Shown here: piece after piece, positions 24,800 to 33,751 of the stretch
How positions within the stretch are numbered: position 1 is the first letter of the stretch
Layout of the letters: each line of letters begins with the position of its first letter
Assembly: GCF_011395035.1 (NCBI RefSeq)
Contig: NZ_CP024768.1
Location: 1,175,377-1,239,376, forward strand
Length of the DNA: 64,000 bases
Direction: 5' to 3'
Source: Pantoea cypripedii
GTDB lineage: Bacteria > Pseudomonadota > Gammaproteobacteria > Enterobacterales > Enterobacteriaceae
Notes under the pieces: model-generated
The model's input: the letters and a program-made list of their open reading frames with translations, nothing else
Databases searched by the model: none
What the model was told of the DNA's origin: nothing
Translations under genes and position numbers: made by a program

Positions 24800-25566
24800 G
24801 ACAGAAAAGGTGAGGGGTTAAGAACAGGATTGTGATGCTTATCATATCTCATTAAAAGTAATAGAAAATTTTACTTATTTAGGGTTAGAGGAAACGCTAA
24901 TAGCCCACGCGCGTCAGGTGCATTGCACGAAAAGTTGCCTGATTCGGGGCATGTTTTCCGCTTTTCCACACGCAAAAAGTGGGAAAAGTCCGACGAGGTC
25001 AAAATTGGCAGCTATGATTATTTTGTCAGAAGGTAAAGAAGGGCAAATTCGATGGTGTCTGATTGAAAACTAAGAAAGTCTTGCCAGCCGCTTCGTTAAA
25101 AAATTATGGCAAAGGTAATTATTTTCTTAATTACGTCATCATCTCATGACAACTAATTAACAATAAGCTCCACAATACATATCTGGAAATTTTATGCGTT
25201 AATCCAGATCAACAAATGCTGAGTTATAACAAACTTTACCACTGGCAAAGCGCAACTTAACCGGTTTAAATTGCGCTACATCAATTCAATCTTTTTCACG
25301 CATTTTCAGGAGTTTGTGCCAGGCGTTGTTATATCAATTCTGTCGCCTCCTCTCTCACTCCTGTCCGAAACGGATTGTTGCGATACGTTTTCAGGGAATT
25401 TTCATCACTGTTACTCGCTCACTTCGGGCAGCAGATTTCTCTGTTCTGTCGGTAACAAAACTGGAATCAATAATCAGTCGTTCCTGACTCTTCTTCTGTA
25501 CGTCAATGTCTGTTGTTTGCCGTTGTCGCCCGCAGGAAGAGTTCATGCGAGGAGCAAGGAGTCATC
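24800..25566. other. Long AT-rich leader region upstream of cydA
   Basis: About 770 bases with no gene I can support. The middle part (about 24840-25260) is AT-rich, with several TTAATT/AATTAA motifs of the kind bound by ArcA (near 25130 and 25155). The last 250 bases precede cydA and probably form a long 5' UTR, as in E. coli, where cydA has several promoters. Confidence 0.5.
25199..25212. promoter_or_regulatory. FNR-like site upstream of cydA
   Basis: TTAAT-CCAG-ATCAA differs from the FNR consensus TTGAT-N4-ATCAA at one position. It lies about 355 bases before cydA. FNR control of cyd is known in E. coli. Confidence 0.4.
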
Positions 25567-27138
25567 ATGTTAGATATTGTCGAGCTGTCGCGTTTGCAGT
25601 TTGCCCTGACGGCGATGTATCACTTCCTGTTCGTGCCATTAACGCTGGGTATGGCGTTTTTGCTGGCGATCATGGAAACCGTATACGTCCTGACGGGAAA
25701 ACAGATTTACAAAGATATGACCAAATTCTGGGGCAAGTTGTTTGGCATCAACTTCGCACTCGGTGTCGCAACCGGTCTGACCATGGAATTTCAGTTCGGG
25801 ACTAACTGGTCTTATTACTCACACTACGTCGGCGATATCTTCGGTGCGCCGCTGGCCATTGAAGGCCTGATGGCGTTCTTCCTCGAATCCACCTTTGTTG
25901 GCCTGTTCTTCTTCGGCTGGGATCGTCTCGGTAAGGTACAGCACCTGGCGGTGACCTGGCTGGTGGCTCTCGGTTCGAACATGTCGGCACTGTGGATCCT
26001 GGTGGCGAACGGCTGGATGCAAAACCCGATTGCCTCTGAGTTCAATTTTGAAACCATGCGTATGGAGATGGTGAGCTTCTCCGAGCTGGTACTGAACCCG
26101 GTAGCGCAGGTGAAATTCGTTCACACCGTAGCAGCGGGCTATACCGCCGGTGCTATGTTCATTCTCGGCATCAGCGCCTGGTATCTGCTGAAAGGCCGTG
26201 ACATTGCCTTTGCTAAGCGTTCTTTCGCGATTGCAGCCAGCTTCGGTATGGCAGCGGTGCTGTCGGTGATCGTGCTGGGTGACGAATCTGGCTACGAAAT
26301 GGGTGATGTGCAGAAAACCAAACTGGCTGCTATCGAAGCCGAATGGGAAACCCAACCGGCTCCGGCGTCGTTTACGCTGTTCGGCCTGCCGGATCAGGAT
26401 GCGCAGCAAAACAGATACGCGATCCAGATACCTTACCTGCTTGGATTGATTGCTACCCGCTCGGTGGATACCCCGGTAACCGGTCTGAAAGAGCTGCTGG
26501 CCCAGCATGAAGTGCGTATCCGTAACGGCATGAAAGCTTATGCGCTGCTGAACCAATTACGCGGTGGCAGCCAGGATCCTGCGGTACGTAAAGCGTTCGA
26601 GCAAAGCAAACAGGATCTCGGTTACGGTCTGCTGCTGAAACGTTATACCCCGGATGTGGCGAACGCCACCGAAGCGCAGATCCAGAAAGCGACGGCGGAT
26701 TCAATCCCGCGCGTAGCGCCGCTCTACTTTGCGTTCCGTATCATGGTGTTGTGTGGAATCCTGCTGCTGGCGGTGATTGCACTGTCGTTCTGGAGCGTGA
26801 TTCGCAATCGTATCGGCAAGTGCCGCTGGCTGCTTAAAGCGGCATTGTACGGCATTCCGCTGCCGTGGATTGCCATCGAATCGGGTTGGTTTGTTGCAGA
26901 GTATGGCCGTCAGCCGTGGGCCGTGGGTGAGGTGTTGCCAACGGCGGTCGCGAACTCGTCACTGACGACTGGCGATGTTCTGTTCTCAATGATTCTGATT
27001 TGTGGTCTGTACACCCTGTTCCTGGTGGCGGAAATGTATTTGATGTTCAAATTTGCCCGCCTTGGTCCAAGCAGCCTGAAAACCGGCCGCTATCACCATG
27101 AGCAGATTGCGGCATCAGCCCAACCGGCGCGTGGATAA
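25567..27138 (+). CDS. cydA: Cytochrome bd-I ubiquinol oxidase subunit I CydA
   Basis: A 523-residue quinol oxidase subunit (E. coli 522) that carries haems b558, b595 and d and works at low oxygen in the inner membrane. It starts MLDIVELSRLQFALTAMYHF, with haem ligand H19. The Q-loop lies around residues 250-380, and GRQPWAVGEVLPT is the family hallmark. The ATG at 25567 has AAGGAG before it; an in-frame upstream start would add 18 unrelated residues. cydB follows after 11 bases. Confidence 0.97.
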   Translation: MLDIVELSRLQFALTAMYHFLFVPLTLGMAFLLAIMETVYVLTGKQIYKDMTKFWGKLFGINFALGVATGLTMEFQFGTNWSYYSHYVGDIFGAPLAIEGLMAFFLESTFVGLFFFGWDRLGKVQHLAVTWLVALGSNMSALWILVANGWMQNPIASEFNFETMRMEMVSFSELVLNPVAQVKFVHTVAAGYTAGAMFILGISAWYLLKGRDIAFAKRSFAIAASFGMAAVLSVIVLGDESGYEMGDVQKTKLAAIEAEWETQPAPASFTLFGLPDQDAQQNRYAIQIPYLLGLIATRSVDTPVTGLKELLAQHEVRIRNGMKAYALLNQLRGGSQDPAVRKAFEQSKQDLGYGLLLKRYTPDVANATEAQIQKATADSIPRVAPLYFAFRIMVLCGILLLAVIALSFWSVIRNRIGKCRWLLKAALYGIPLPWIAIESGWFVAEYGRQPWAVGEVLPTAVANSSLTTGDVLFSMILICGLYTLFLVAEMYLMFKFARLGPSSLKTGRYHHEQIAASAQPARG

Positions 27139-27149
27139 GGAGAGCTACC

Positions 27150-28289
27150 ATGTTTGACTATGAAGTATTGCGATTTGTCTGGTGGCTGTTGATCGGCATT
27201 CTGCTGGTTGGGTTTGCCGTCACCGAAGGCTTCGACATGGGTGTGGGGATGCTGGTCCGTATTATGGGCCGCTCCGACACGGAACGTCGCGTCATGATTA
27301 ACACCATTGCCCCGCACTGGGACGGTAACCAGGTGTGGCTGATCACTGCCGGTGGCGCGTTGTTTGCCGCCTGGCCGATGGTCTACGCCGCCGCGTTTTC
27401 CGGCTTCTATGTGGCAATGATTCTTGTACTGGCATCATTGTTCTTCCGCCCGGTGGGTTTTGATTACCGCTCCAAGATTGAAGATGTGCGCTGGCGTGGC
27501 ATGTGGGACTGGGGCATTTTCATCGGCAGCTTTGTCCCGCCGCTGGTGATTGGTGTGGCGTTTGGTAACCTGTTGCAGGGTGTGCCATTCCACGCTGACG
27601 AGTATCTGCGCCTGTTCTACACCGGCAACTTCTTCCAGTTGTTAAATCCGTTTGGACTGCTGGCGGGTGTGATCAGCGTGGCCATGTTCCTGACACAGGG
27701 CGCCACCTATCTGCAAATGCGTACCACCGGTGAACTGCATGTCCGGGCACGTTCTATCGCGCAGATTGCCGCGTTAGTGATGATGGTGTGCTTCATTCTG
27801 GCTGGCGTGTGGGTGAAATACGGTATCGATGGTTACGTGGTGAAAAGCGTTATCGATCACCATGCCGCGTCTAACCCGCTGGGTAAAGATGTGGTGCGTG
27901 AAGCCGGTGCCTGGCTGGTGAACTTTGAGCAGACCCCGATTCTGTGGATCTTCCCGATATTGGGTGTGGTCATGCCGCTGCTGACTACTCTGTGCTCACG
28001 CATGGAGAAAGGTGCCTGGGCATTTATCTTCTCTTCACTGACGCTGGCAGGTGTGATCATGACCGTGGGCATTGCCATGTTCCCGTTCATCATGCCGTCG
28101 AGCACCGTGCCGGGTACCAGCCTGACCATGTGGGATGCGACATCAAGTGTGTTGACGCTGAAGATCATGACTTTTGCCGCCATCATTTTTGTCCCACTCA
28201 TTCTGCTGTACACCACCTGGTGTTACTGGAAAATGTTTGGTCGCATCACCAAAGAACACGTTGAGAGCAATACGCACTCCCTGTACTGA
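27150..28289 (+). CDS. cydB: Cytochrome bd-I ubiquinol oxidase subunit II CydB
   Basis: A 379-residue polytopic partner of CydA, the E. coli length. It starts MFDYEVLRFVWWLLIGILLVGFAVTEGFDMG, with the conserved FDMGVGML and PHWDGNQVWLITAGGALFAAWP. AAGGAG precedes the start. cydX follows after 15 bases. Confidence 0.97.
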   Translation: MFDYEVLRFVWWLLIGILLVGFAVTEGFDMGVGMLVRIMGRSDTERRVMINTIAPHWDGNQVWLITAGGALFAAWPMVYAAAFSGFYVAMILVLASLFFRPVGFDYRSKIEDVRWRGMWDWGIFIGSFVPPLVIGVAFGNLLQGVPFHADEYLRLFYTGNFFQLLNPFGLLAGVISVAMFLTQGATYLQMRTTGELHVRARSIAQIAALVMMVCFILAGVWVKYGIDGYVVKSVIDHHAASNPLGKDVVREAGAWLVNFEQTPILWIFPILGVVMPLLTTLCSRMEKGAWAFIFSSLTLAGVIMTVGIAMFPFIMPSSTVPGTSLTMWDATSSVLTLKIMTFAAIIFVPLILLYTTWCYWKMFGRITKEHVESNTHSLY

Positions 28290-28304
28290 TTAAGGAGCTA
28301 GAAC

Positions 28305-28418
28305 ATGTGGTATTTTGCCTGGATTCTTGGCACCCTGCTGGCCTGTTCGTTCGGTGTGATCGCGGCACTGGCGCTGGAGCGTGCTGAAGAGAGCGCAGCG
28401 AAAGGCGATAAAGCCTGA
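28305..28418 (+). CDS. cydX: Cytochrome bd-I accessory subunit CydX
   Basis: A 37-residue one-helix subunit that stabilises the haems of the CydAB oxidase. Its first part, MWYFAWILGTLLACSFGVI, is nearly identical to E. coli CydX; the C-terminal tail ERAEESAAKGDKA is variable. AAGGAG lies eight bases upstream. Its stop shares one base with the ybgE start (TGATG). Confidence 0.95.
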   Translation: MWYFAWILGTLLACSFGVIAALALERAEESAAKGDKA

Positions 28419-28711
28419 TGCGCCAACTGTTTCAGACCTTGTATCGTCTGATGGATAAAGGCCCGTTACGGGCCTTTTCACTGTTACTGGCCTTATGGCT
28501 GGCGGGATGTGTGTTCTGGGATCCGTCGCGCTTTGCGGCAAAAACCAGCGCACTTTCGGTCTGGCATGGTGCGGTACTGATTTGGGCGGTGTGTACCGGC
28601 GTGATTCACGGCACGGGGTTCCGTCCACGTCGGTTACGCTGGCAAGCATTCTTCACACCCTTACCGGCGATGATTGTCCTGCTGGCGGGGATTATCTGGT
28701 TCTATCGTTAA
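28418..28711 (+). CDS. ybgE: Cyd operon protein YbgE
   Basis: A 97-residue membrane protein with three hydrophobic spans (about 20-36, 48-62 and 78-95), in the position of E. coli YbgE at the end of cydABX. Shared features are LMDKGPLRAFSLLLALWLAGC and HGTGFRPRRLRWQAFF. Its role is not established; it is cotranscribed with the oxidase. Confidence 0.9.
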   Translation: MRQLFQTLYRLMDKGPLRAFSLLLALWLAGCVFWDPSRFAAKTSALSVWHGAVLIWAVCTGVIHGTGFRPRRLRWQAFFTPLPAMIVLLAGIIWFYR

Positions 28712-28919
28712 GTCCCCGGTCAGGACAAATTCAGTCCATTTATTGTCGTTATTTCAGGCGCTGATGTGAGTATTTGTCAGCGTCTGGTCAAGAAATCTGC
28801 CAAAAATCCTTCCGGTTGTTACCGTCTGATAATTATTTTCTCGGGGCGTCAGCGGGCCATTCCCAAGCCGATCTCACTTGCGTATAGTAGCAACGTTTAA
28901 AATGATACCGGGATGTAGA

Positions 28920-29324
28920 GTGAGTACAACGCTGTTTCGCTGGCCGGTTCGGGTCTATTACGAAGATACCGACGCCGGTGGTGTGGTTTATCACGCCAGC
29001 TATATCGCTTTCTATGAACGAGCACGTACCGAAATGTTGCGCCAGCACCATTTCAATCAACAGACCTTGCTGGAACAGCAAATCTGTTTTGTGGTGCGGC
29101 GTATGACGGTGGACTATCTTGCGGCAGCACGTCTTGATGATCTTCTGGAAATCCAGAGTGAAGTGACTTCAATGACGCGTGCCACCATGACGTTCTCTCA
29201 GCGTATCGTGAATGCAGAAGGCAAAGTGCTCAATGAAGCAGAAGTCCTGATTGCCTGCATCAACCCACATCTAATGAAGCCGATTGCGCTTCCCAAGTCT
29301 ATTGTCGCGGAGTTCAAGCAGTGA
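28920..29324 (+). CDS. ybgC: Acyl-CoA thioesterase YbgC
   Basis: A 134-residue hot-dog-fold thioesterase, the E. coli length, first gene of the tol-pal operon, acting on acyl-CoAs and linked to phospholipid metabolism. The catalytic motif is YYEDTDAGGVVYHASY. The GTG at 28920 gives the E. coli N-terminus (STTLFRWPVRVYYED); an ATG 42 bases upstream would add unrelated residues. Its stop overlaps the tolQ start (GTGA). The 208-base gap before it probably holds the operon promoter. Confidence 0.93.
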   Translation: MSTTLFRWPVRVYYEDTDAGGVVYHASYIAFYERARTEMLRQHHFNQQTLLEQQICFVVRRMTVDYLAAARLDDLLEIQSEVTSMTRATMTFSQRIVNAEGKVLNEAEVLIACINPHLMKPIALPKSIVAEFKQ

Positions 29325-30007
29325 CTGACATGAATATTCTTGATTTGTTCCTGAAGGCAAGCCTTCTGGTCAAACTTATCATGTTGATTTTGATCGGCTT
29401 TTCTATTGCCTCATGGGCAATCATTATCCAGCGCACCCGCATTCTGAATGCTGCCGGGCGTGAAGCCGAAGCGTTTGAAGATAAATTCTGGTCAGGTATC
29501 GAACTGTCTCGTCTTTATCAGGAGAGCCAGGGGCGTCGTGACGAGCTGAACGGCTCTGAGCAGATTTTCTATTCCGGGTTTAAAGAGTTTGCGCGTCTGC
29601 ACCGTGCTAACAGCCACGCGCCGGAAGCGGTGGTAGAAGGTGCCAGCCGTGCGATGCGGATTTCGATGAACCGTGAGCTGGAAGCACTGGAAAACCATAT
29701 TCCTTTCCTTGGCACCGTCGGTTCCATCAGCCCGTACATCGGTCTGTTTGGTACGGTGTGGGGGATCATGCATGCCTTTATCGCTCTGGGTGCCGTGAAG
29801 CAGGCGACGTTGCAGATGGTCGCACCGGGTATCGCCGAAGCGCTGATCGCCACGGCAATCGGTCTGTTTGCCGCCATTCCAGCGGTGATGGCGTACAACC
29901 GTCTGAACCAGCGCGTCAATAAGCTGGAGCAGGGTTACGACAACTTTATGGAAGAGTTCACGGCTATCCTGCATCGTCAGGCTTTCTCCACCGACAACAC
30001 GAAGTAA
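29321..30007 (+). CDS. tolQ: Tol-Pal system protein TolQ
   Basis: A 228-residue inner-membrane motor protein (ExbB/MotA family) with three membrane helices (about 16-36, 135-160 and 167-190) that uses the proton gradient with TolR to energise TolA. It is nearly identical to E. coli in MTDMNILDLFLKASLLVKL and GTVGSISPYIGLFGTVWGIM. GTG start, coupled to ybgC. Confidence 0.96.
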   Translation: MTDMNILDLFLKASLLVKLIMLILIGFSIASWAIIIQRTRILNAAGREAEAFEDKFWSGIELSRLYQESQGRRDELNGSEQIFYSGFKEFARLHRANSHAPEAVVEGASRAMRISMNRELEALENHIPFLGTVGSISPYIGLFGTVWGIMHAFIALGAVKQATLQMVAPGIAEALIATAIGLFAAIPAVMAYNRLNQRVNKLEQGYDNFMEEFTAILHRQAFSTDNTK

Positions 30008-30020
30008 GTCGAGGTAAACG

Positions 30021-30449
30021 ATGGCCAGAACCCGTGGTCGCGCTCGCCGCGATCTTAAGTCTGAAATCAACATCGTTCCGCTGCTGGACGTGCTGCTGGT
30101 GCTGTTGCTGATCTTTATGGCAACCGCGCCGATCATTACCCAAAGTGTGGAAGTGGATCTGCCGGATGCAACCGACTCGAAGACGGTCTCCAGCGATGAT
30201 AATCCGCCGGTGATTGTTGAAGTTGCGGGGGTAGGGCAGTACAGCCTGGTGGTGGATCACGATCGTATGAATCAGCTCCCGCCTGAGCAGGTGGTGAGCG
30301 AAGCACAGCGCCGACTGGAAGCGAATCCGAAGACGGTCTTCCTGATCGGTGGCGCAAAAGACGTGCCTTACGACGAAATCATCAAGGCGCTTAACCTGCT
30401 GCATCAGGCTGGCGTGAAATCTGTCGGTTTGATGACGCAGCCGATTTAA
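30021..30449 (+). CDS. tolR: Tol-Pal system protein TolR
   Basis: A 142-residue ExbD-family protein with one N-terminal membrane helix carrying the proton-path Asp (NIVPLLDVLLVLLLIFMAT) and a periplasmic dimerisation domain. It follows tolQ by 13 bases. GAGGT precedes the ATG. Confidence 0.96.
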   Translation: MARTRGRARRDLKSEINIVPLLDVLLVLLLIFMATAPIITQSVEVDLPDATDSKTVSSDDNPPVIVEVAGVGQYSLVVDHDRMNQLPPEQVVSEAQRRLEANPKTVFLIGGAKDVPYDEIIKALNLLHQAGVKSVGLMTQPI

Positions 30450-30474
30450 AGCGAACCGTTTTTGGGAACCGAGA

Positions 30475-31749
30475 GTGTCGAAGGCAACCGAGCAAAACGA
30501 GAAGTTAAAACGCGCGATAATCATTTCGGTGATTCTGCACATCGTGTTGATCGCCTTGCTGGTCTGGAGCTCGTTTAACGAAAAAGTTGAATCCAGCGGT
30601 GGCGGCGGCGGTAGCGATATCGACGCGGTGATGGTGGACCCGGGTGCCGTGGTCGATCAATACAACCGTCAGCAGAATCAACAGAGCGATAGCCAGCGTG
30701 CCGAGCAGCAGCGTCAAAAGCAGGCGCAGCAGCAGGCAGAAGAGTTGCAGCAGAAGCAGGCCGCCGAACAACAGCGTCTGAAAGAGCTGGAGAAGGAACG
30801 TCTGCAGGCGCAACAGGATGCCAAAGAGCAGGCGAAACAGCAGGCTGAACAGCAGAAAGCGGCTGAAGCGGCGGCGAAGCAGGCGCAGGAAGAACAGAAA
30901 GCAGCGGAAGCCGCAGCAGCTAAAGCCAAAGCCGATGCCAAAGCGCAGGCGGATGCCCAGGCGAAAGCCGCAGCGGATGCTAAGCAGAAGGCGGAAGAGC
31001 AGGCGAAACAGGCTGCGGCTGAAGCGAAGAAGCAGGCTGATCAGGAAGCGAAAGCGGCAGCAGCCGAGGCAGCGAAAGAAAAAGCGGTTCAGGAAGCGAA
31101 AGCGGCCGCTCAGGCGAAAGCCAAAGCGGATGCGGAAGCCAAAGCGCAGGCAGCGGCAGATGCGAAGGCGAAAGCCGCGCAGGAAGCCAAAGAGCAAGCC
31201 GCCGAAGCAGCAAAAGAAAAAGCCGCCGAAGCAGCGAAAGAGAAGGCCGAAGCGAAAGCTGAAGCAGCGGCGAAAGCCAAAGCGGATGCCGCAGCGAAAG
31301 CCAAAGCCGCAGCGGATGCGAAGAAGAAAGCCGCAGCCGAAGCCGCGAAGAATGAAAACGCTGTTGACGATCTGCTGGGTGGTCTCTCATCCGGTAAGAA
31401 TGCACCGAAAAGTGGTAACGCTGCCGCTTCCAGTGGTGGTGCAGCGGGACAAGGTAATCAGAAGAAAGCCGGAGCCTCGGGAGCCGAAATTAACTCCTAT
31501 ATGGGCCAGGTTGTGGCGGCGATTCAGAGTCGTTTCTATGATGCCGATTCATACAAAGGTAAAGAGTGTAACCTGCGCATCAAGCTGGCCCCGGATGGCT
31601 TTCTGACTAATGTGACGGCGGAGGGCGGCGACCCGGCATTGTGCCAGGCGGCGATCGCGGCGGCTAAACAGGCACATATACCGAAGCCACCTTCACAGGC
31701 GGTGTATGAAGTGTTCAAAAACGCACCAATGGTTTTCAAACCGCAGTAA
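30475..31749 (+). CDS. tolA: Tol-Pal system protein TolA
   Basis: A 424-residue protein spanning the periplasm. Domain I is a membrane helix (about 14-34) with the SILH-like H22 facing TolQR. Domain II (about 60-300) is a long helical rod of Ala/Lys/Gln/Glu repeats such as EAAKEKAAEAAKEKAEAK. Domain III (about 335-424) is the globular end, with two Cys (KECNLRIKLAPDG, GGDPALCQAA), that contacts TolB and Pal and is used by colicins and phages. GTG start. The repeats make the length of domain II prone to change. Confidence 0.95.
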   Translation: MSKATEQNEKLKRAIIISVILHIVLIALLVWSSFNEKVESSGGGGGSDIDAVMVDPGAVVDQYNRQQNQQSDSQRAEQQRQKQAQQQAEELQQKQAAEQQRLKELEKERLQAQQDAKEQAKQQAEQQKAAEAAAKQAQEEQKAAEAAAAKAKADAKAQADAQAKAAADAKQKAEEQAKQAAAEAKKQADQEAKAAAAEAAKEKAVQEAKAAAQAKAKADAEAKAQAAADAKAKAAQEAKEQAAEAAKEKAAEAAKEKAEAKAEAAAKAKADAAAKAKAAADAKKKAAAEAAKNENAVDDLLGGLSSGKNAPKSGNAAASSGGAAGQGNQKKAGASGAEINSYMGQVVAAIQSRFYDADSYKGKECNLRIKLAPDGFLTNVTAEGGDPALCQAAIAAAKQAHIPKPPSQAVYEVFKNAPMVFKPQ

Positions 31750-31865
31750 TGCAGTAACAAACGGCAGGTTGATCTAAGGTTAGCTTGCCGTACTCTATGA
31801 GTACCCGTGTTTTTTCAGGAACAGTGCGAATTATCATGAACTCAGGTTCAGATAAGGGAGAAAAG

Positions 31866-33161
31866 ATGAAGCAGGCACTTCGTGTAACCTTAGGTTTTTT
31901 TGTACTGCTGTGGGCGGCGATGCTGCACGCGGAAGTACGCATTGAAATTACGCAGGGCGTGAATACTGCGCGTCCTATTGGTGTGGTTCCTTTCCAGTGG
32001 GCCGGTCCTGGCGCTGCACCAGAAGATATTGGTGGCATCGTCGCAGCAGACTTGCGCAACAGCGGTAAATTTAATCCGCTGGATCGCTCGCGTCTGCCGC
32101 AACAGCCGACCAGCGCGCAGCAGGTTCAGCCTGCCGCCTGGAGCGCACTGGGTATTGATGCCGTAGTGGTGGGTCAGGTCACCCCGAACCCGGATGGCAG
32201 CTACCAGATCGCCTATCAGCTGGTGGATACCGGTGGTGCACCGGGTACGGTACTGGCGCAGAACTCTTACAAAGTGACGAAGCAGTGGTTGCGCTATGCC
32301 GCACACACCGCCAGTGACGAAGTGTTCGAGAAGCTGACCGGTATCAAAGGCGCCTTCCGCACGCGTATCGCCTATGTGGTGCAGACCAACGGCGGTCAGT
32401 TCCCGTATGAGCTGCGCGTATCGGATTACGATGGCTACAACCAGTTTGTGGTTCACCGTTCTCCAGAGCCGCTGATGTCGCCAACCTGGTCTCCAGATGG
32501 CAGCAAACTGGCTTATGTAACCTTTGAAAGTGGCAAATCTGCGCTGGTTATCCAGACGCTGGCTAACGGCGCTATTCGTCAGGTTGCTTCTTTCCCGCGT
32601 CATAACGGCGCACCGGCCTTCTCGCCGGATGGTTCTAAACTGGCTTTCGCCCTGTCGAAAACCGGTAGCCTGAACCTGTATGTGATGGATCTGGCATCAG
32701 GTCAGATTCGTCAGATCACTGATGGCCGTTATAACAGCACTGAGCCGACCTGGTTCCCGGATAGCCAGACACTGGCCTATACCTCAGACCAGGCGGGTGC
32801 GCCTCAGATTTACAAAATTGGCATTAACGGCGGTGCGGCACAACGTATTACCTGGGAAGGTTCTCAGAACCAGGATGCGGACGTGTCAGCCGACGGTAAA
32901 ACGATGGTGATGATTAGCAGCGCCGGTGGCGCTCAGCACGTCGCCAAACAGGATCTGGAAACGGGAGCCGTTCAAACGTTAACGGACACGTTCCTGGATG
33001 AGACGCCAAGTCTGGCTCCTAACGGCACGATGGTAATCTATAGCTCTACTCAGGGGATGGGTTCCGTGTTGCAGTTGGTTTCAACCGATGGGCGTTTCAA
33101 AGCGCGTCTTCCGGCAACTGATGGACAGGTAAAATCACCTGCCTGGTCGCCGTATCTGTGA
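31866..33161 (+). CDS. tolB: Tol-Pal system protein TolB
   Basis: A 431-residue periplasmic protein with a signal peptide (MKQALRVTLGFFVLLWAAMLHA, cut before EVRIE), an N-terminal alpha/beta domain and a six-bladed beta-propeller with WSPDGSKLAYVTFES-type repeats, which binds Pal. The ATG at 31866 gives the signal peptide; an upstream in-frame start would bury it. GGGAGAAAAG precedes it. Confidence 0.96.
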   Translation: MKQALRVTLGFFVLLWAAMLHAEVRIEITQGVNTARPIGVVPFQWAGPGAAPEDIGGIVAADLRNSGKFNPLDRSRLPQQPTSAQQVQPAAWSALGIDAVVVGQVTPNPDGSYQIAYQLVDTGGAPGTVLAQNSYKVTKQWLRYAAHTASDEVFEKLTGIKGAFRTRIAYVVQTNGGQFPYELRVSDYDGYNQFVVHRSPEPLMSPTWSPDGSKLAYVTFESGKSALVIQTLANGAIRQVASFPRHNGAPAFSPDGSKLAFALSKTGSLNLYVMDLASGQIRQITDGRYNSTEPTWFPDSQTLAYTSDQAGAPQIYKIGINGGAAQRITWEGSQNQDADVSADGKTMVMISSAGGAQHVAKQDLETGAVQTLTDTFLDETPSLAPNGTMVIYSSTQGMGSVLQLVSTDGRFKARLPATDGQVKSPAWSPYL

Positions 33162-33226
33162 TGCATCTATCCCCCGCTGAGGTGGGGGGTAAATATGTAT
33201 GGCAAACAATATAATAGGATAAAGAA

Positions 33227-33742
33227 ATGCAACTGAACAAAGTGCTGAAGGGTTTGATGCTGGCTCTGCCGGTTATCGCAGTGGCTGCATGTAGCTCTCA
33301 CAAAAACAACAACAATGACCAGACTGGTATGGGTGCTGATGGCGCTAACGGTTCTGGCATGAACAGCGGCAACATGTCTTCTGACGAGCAAGCGCGTCTG
33401 CAGATGCAGCAGCTGCAGCAGAACAACATCGTTTACTTCGGTCTGGACAAGTATGACGTGCAATCTGAGTACGCTCAGATGCTGGATCAGCACGCTGCTT
33501 TCCTGCGTAGCAACCCGTCATACAAAGTGACCATCGAAGGTCACGCGGATGAGCGCGGTACGCCGGAATACAACATCGCCCTGGGCGAGCGTCGTGCTAC
33601 CGCAGTTAAAATGTACCTGCAGGGTAAAGGCGTGTCAGCTGATCAGATGTCTATCGTTTCTTACGGTAAAGAGAAGCCGGCAGTTCTGGGTCACGACGAA
33701 GCGGCTTACGCTAAAAACCGTCGTGCCGTTCTGGTTTACTAA
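33227..33742 (+). CDS. pal: Peptidoglycan-associated lipoprotein Pal
   Basis: A 171-residue outer-membrane lipoprotein with lipobox AVAAC (Cys22) and an OmpA-like peptidoglycan-binding domain (about 65-171; EGHADERGTPEYNIALGERRA). It links the outer membrane to the wall and to TolB. A small hairpin (CCCCC/GGGGG at about 33171-33189) lies between tolB and pal. Confidence 0.97.
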   Translation: MQLNKVLKGLMLALPVIAVAACSSHKNNNNDQTGMGADGANGSGMNSGNMSSDEQARLQMQQLQQNNIVYFGLDKYDVQSEYAQMLDQHAAFLRSNPSYKVTIEGHADERGTPEYNIALGERRATAVKMYLQGKGVSADQMSIVSYGKEKPAVLGHDEAAYAKNRRAVLVY

Positions 33743-33751
33743 GATAAGCAC

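Noticed and set aside
25271..25805. Small open frames upstream of and across the cydA start
   Set aside because: No homology or conserved motif, and overlap with the conserved cydA N-terminus; more likely leader sequence.
30505..31606. Long open frames on both strands inside tolA
   Set aside because: Caused by the Ala/Lys/Glu repeat of TolA domain II; translations are low-complexity Arg/Lys or Phe/Leu runs.
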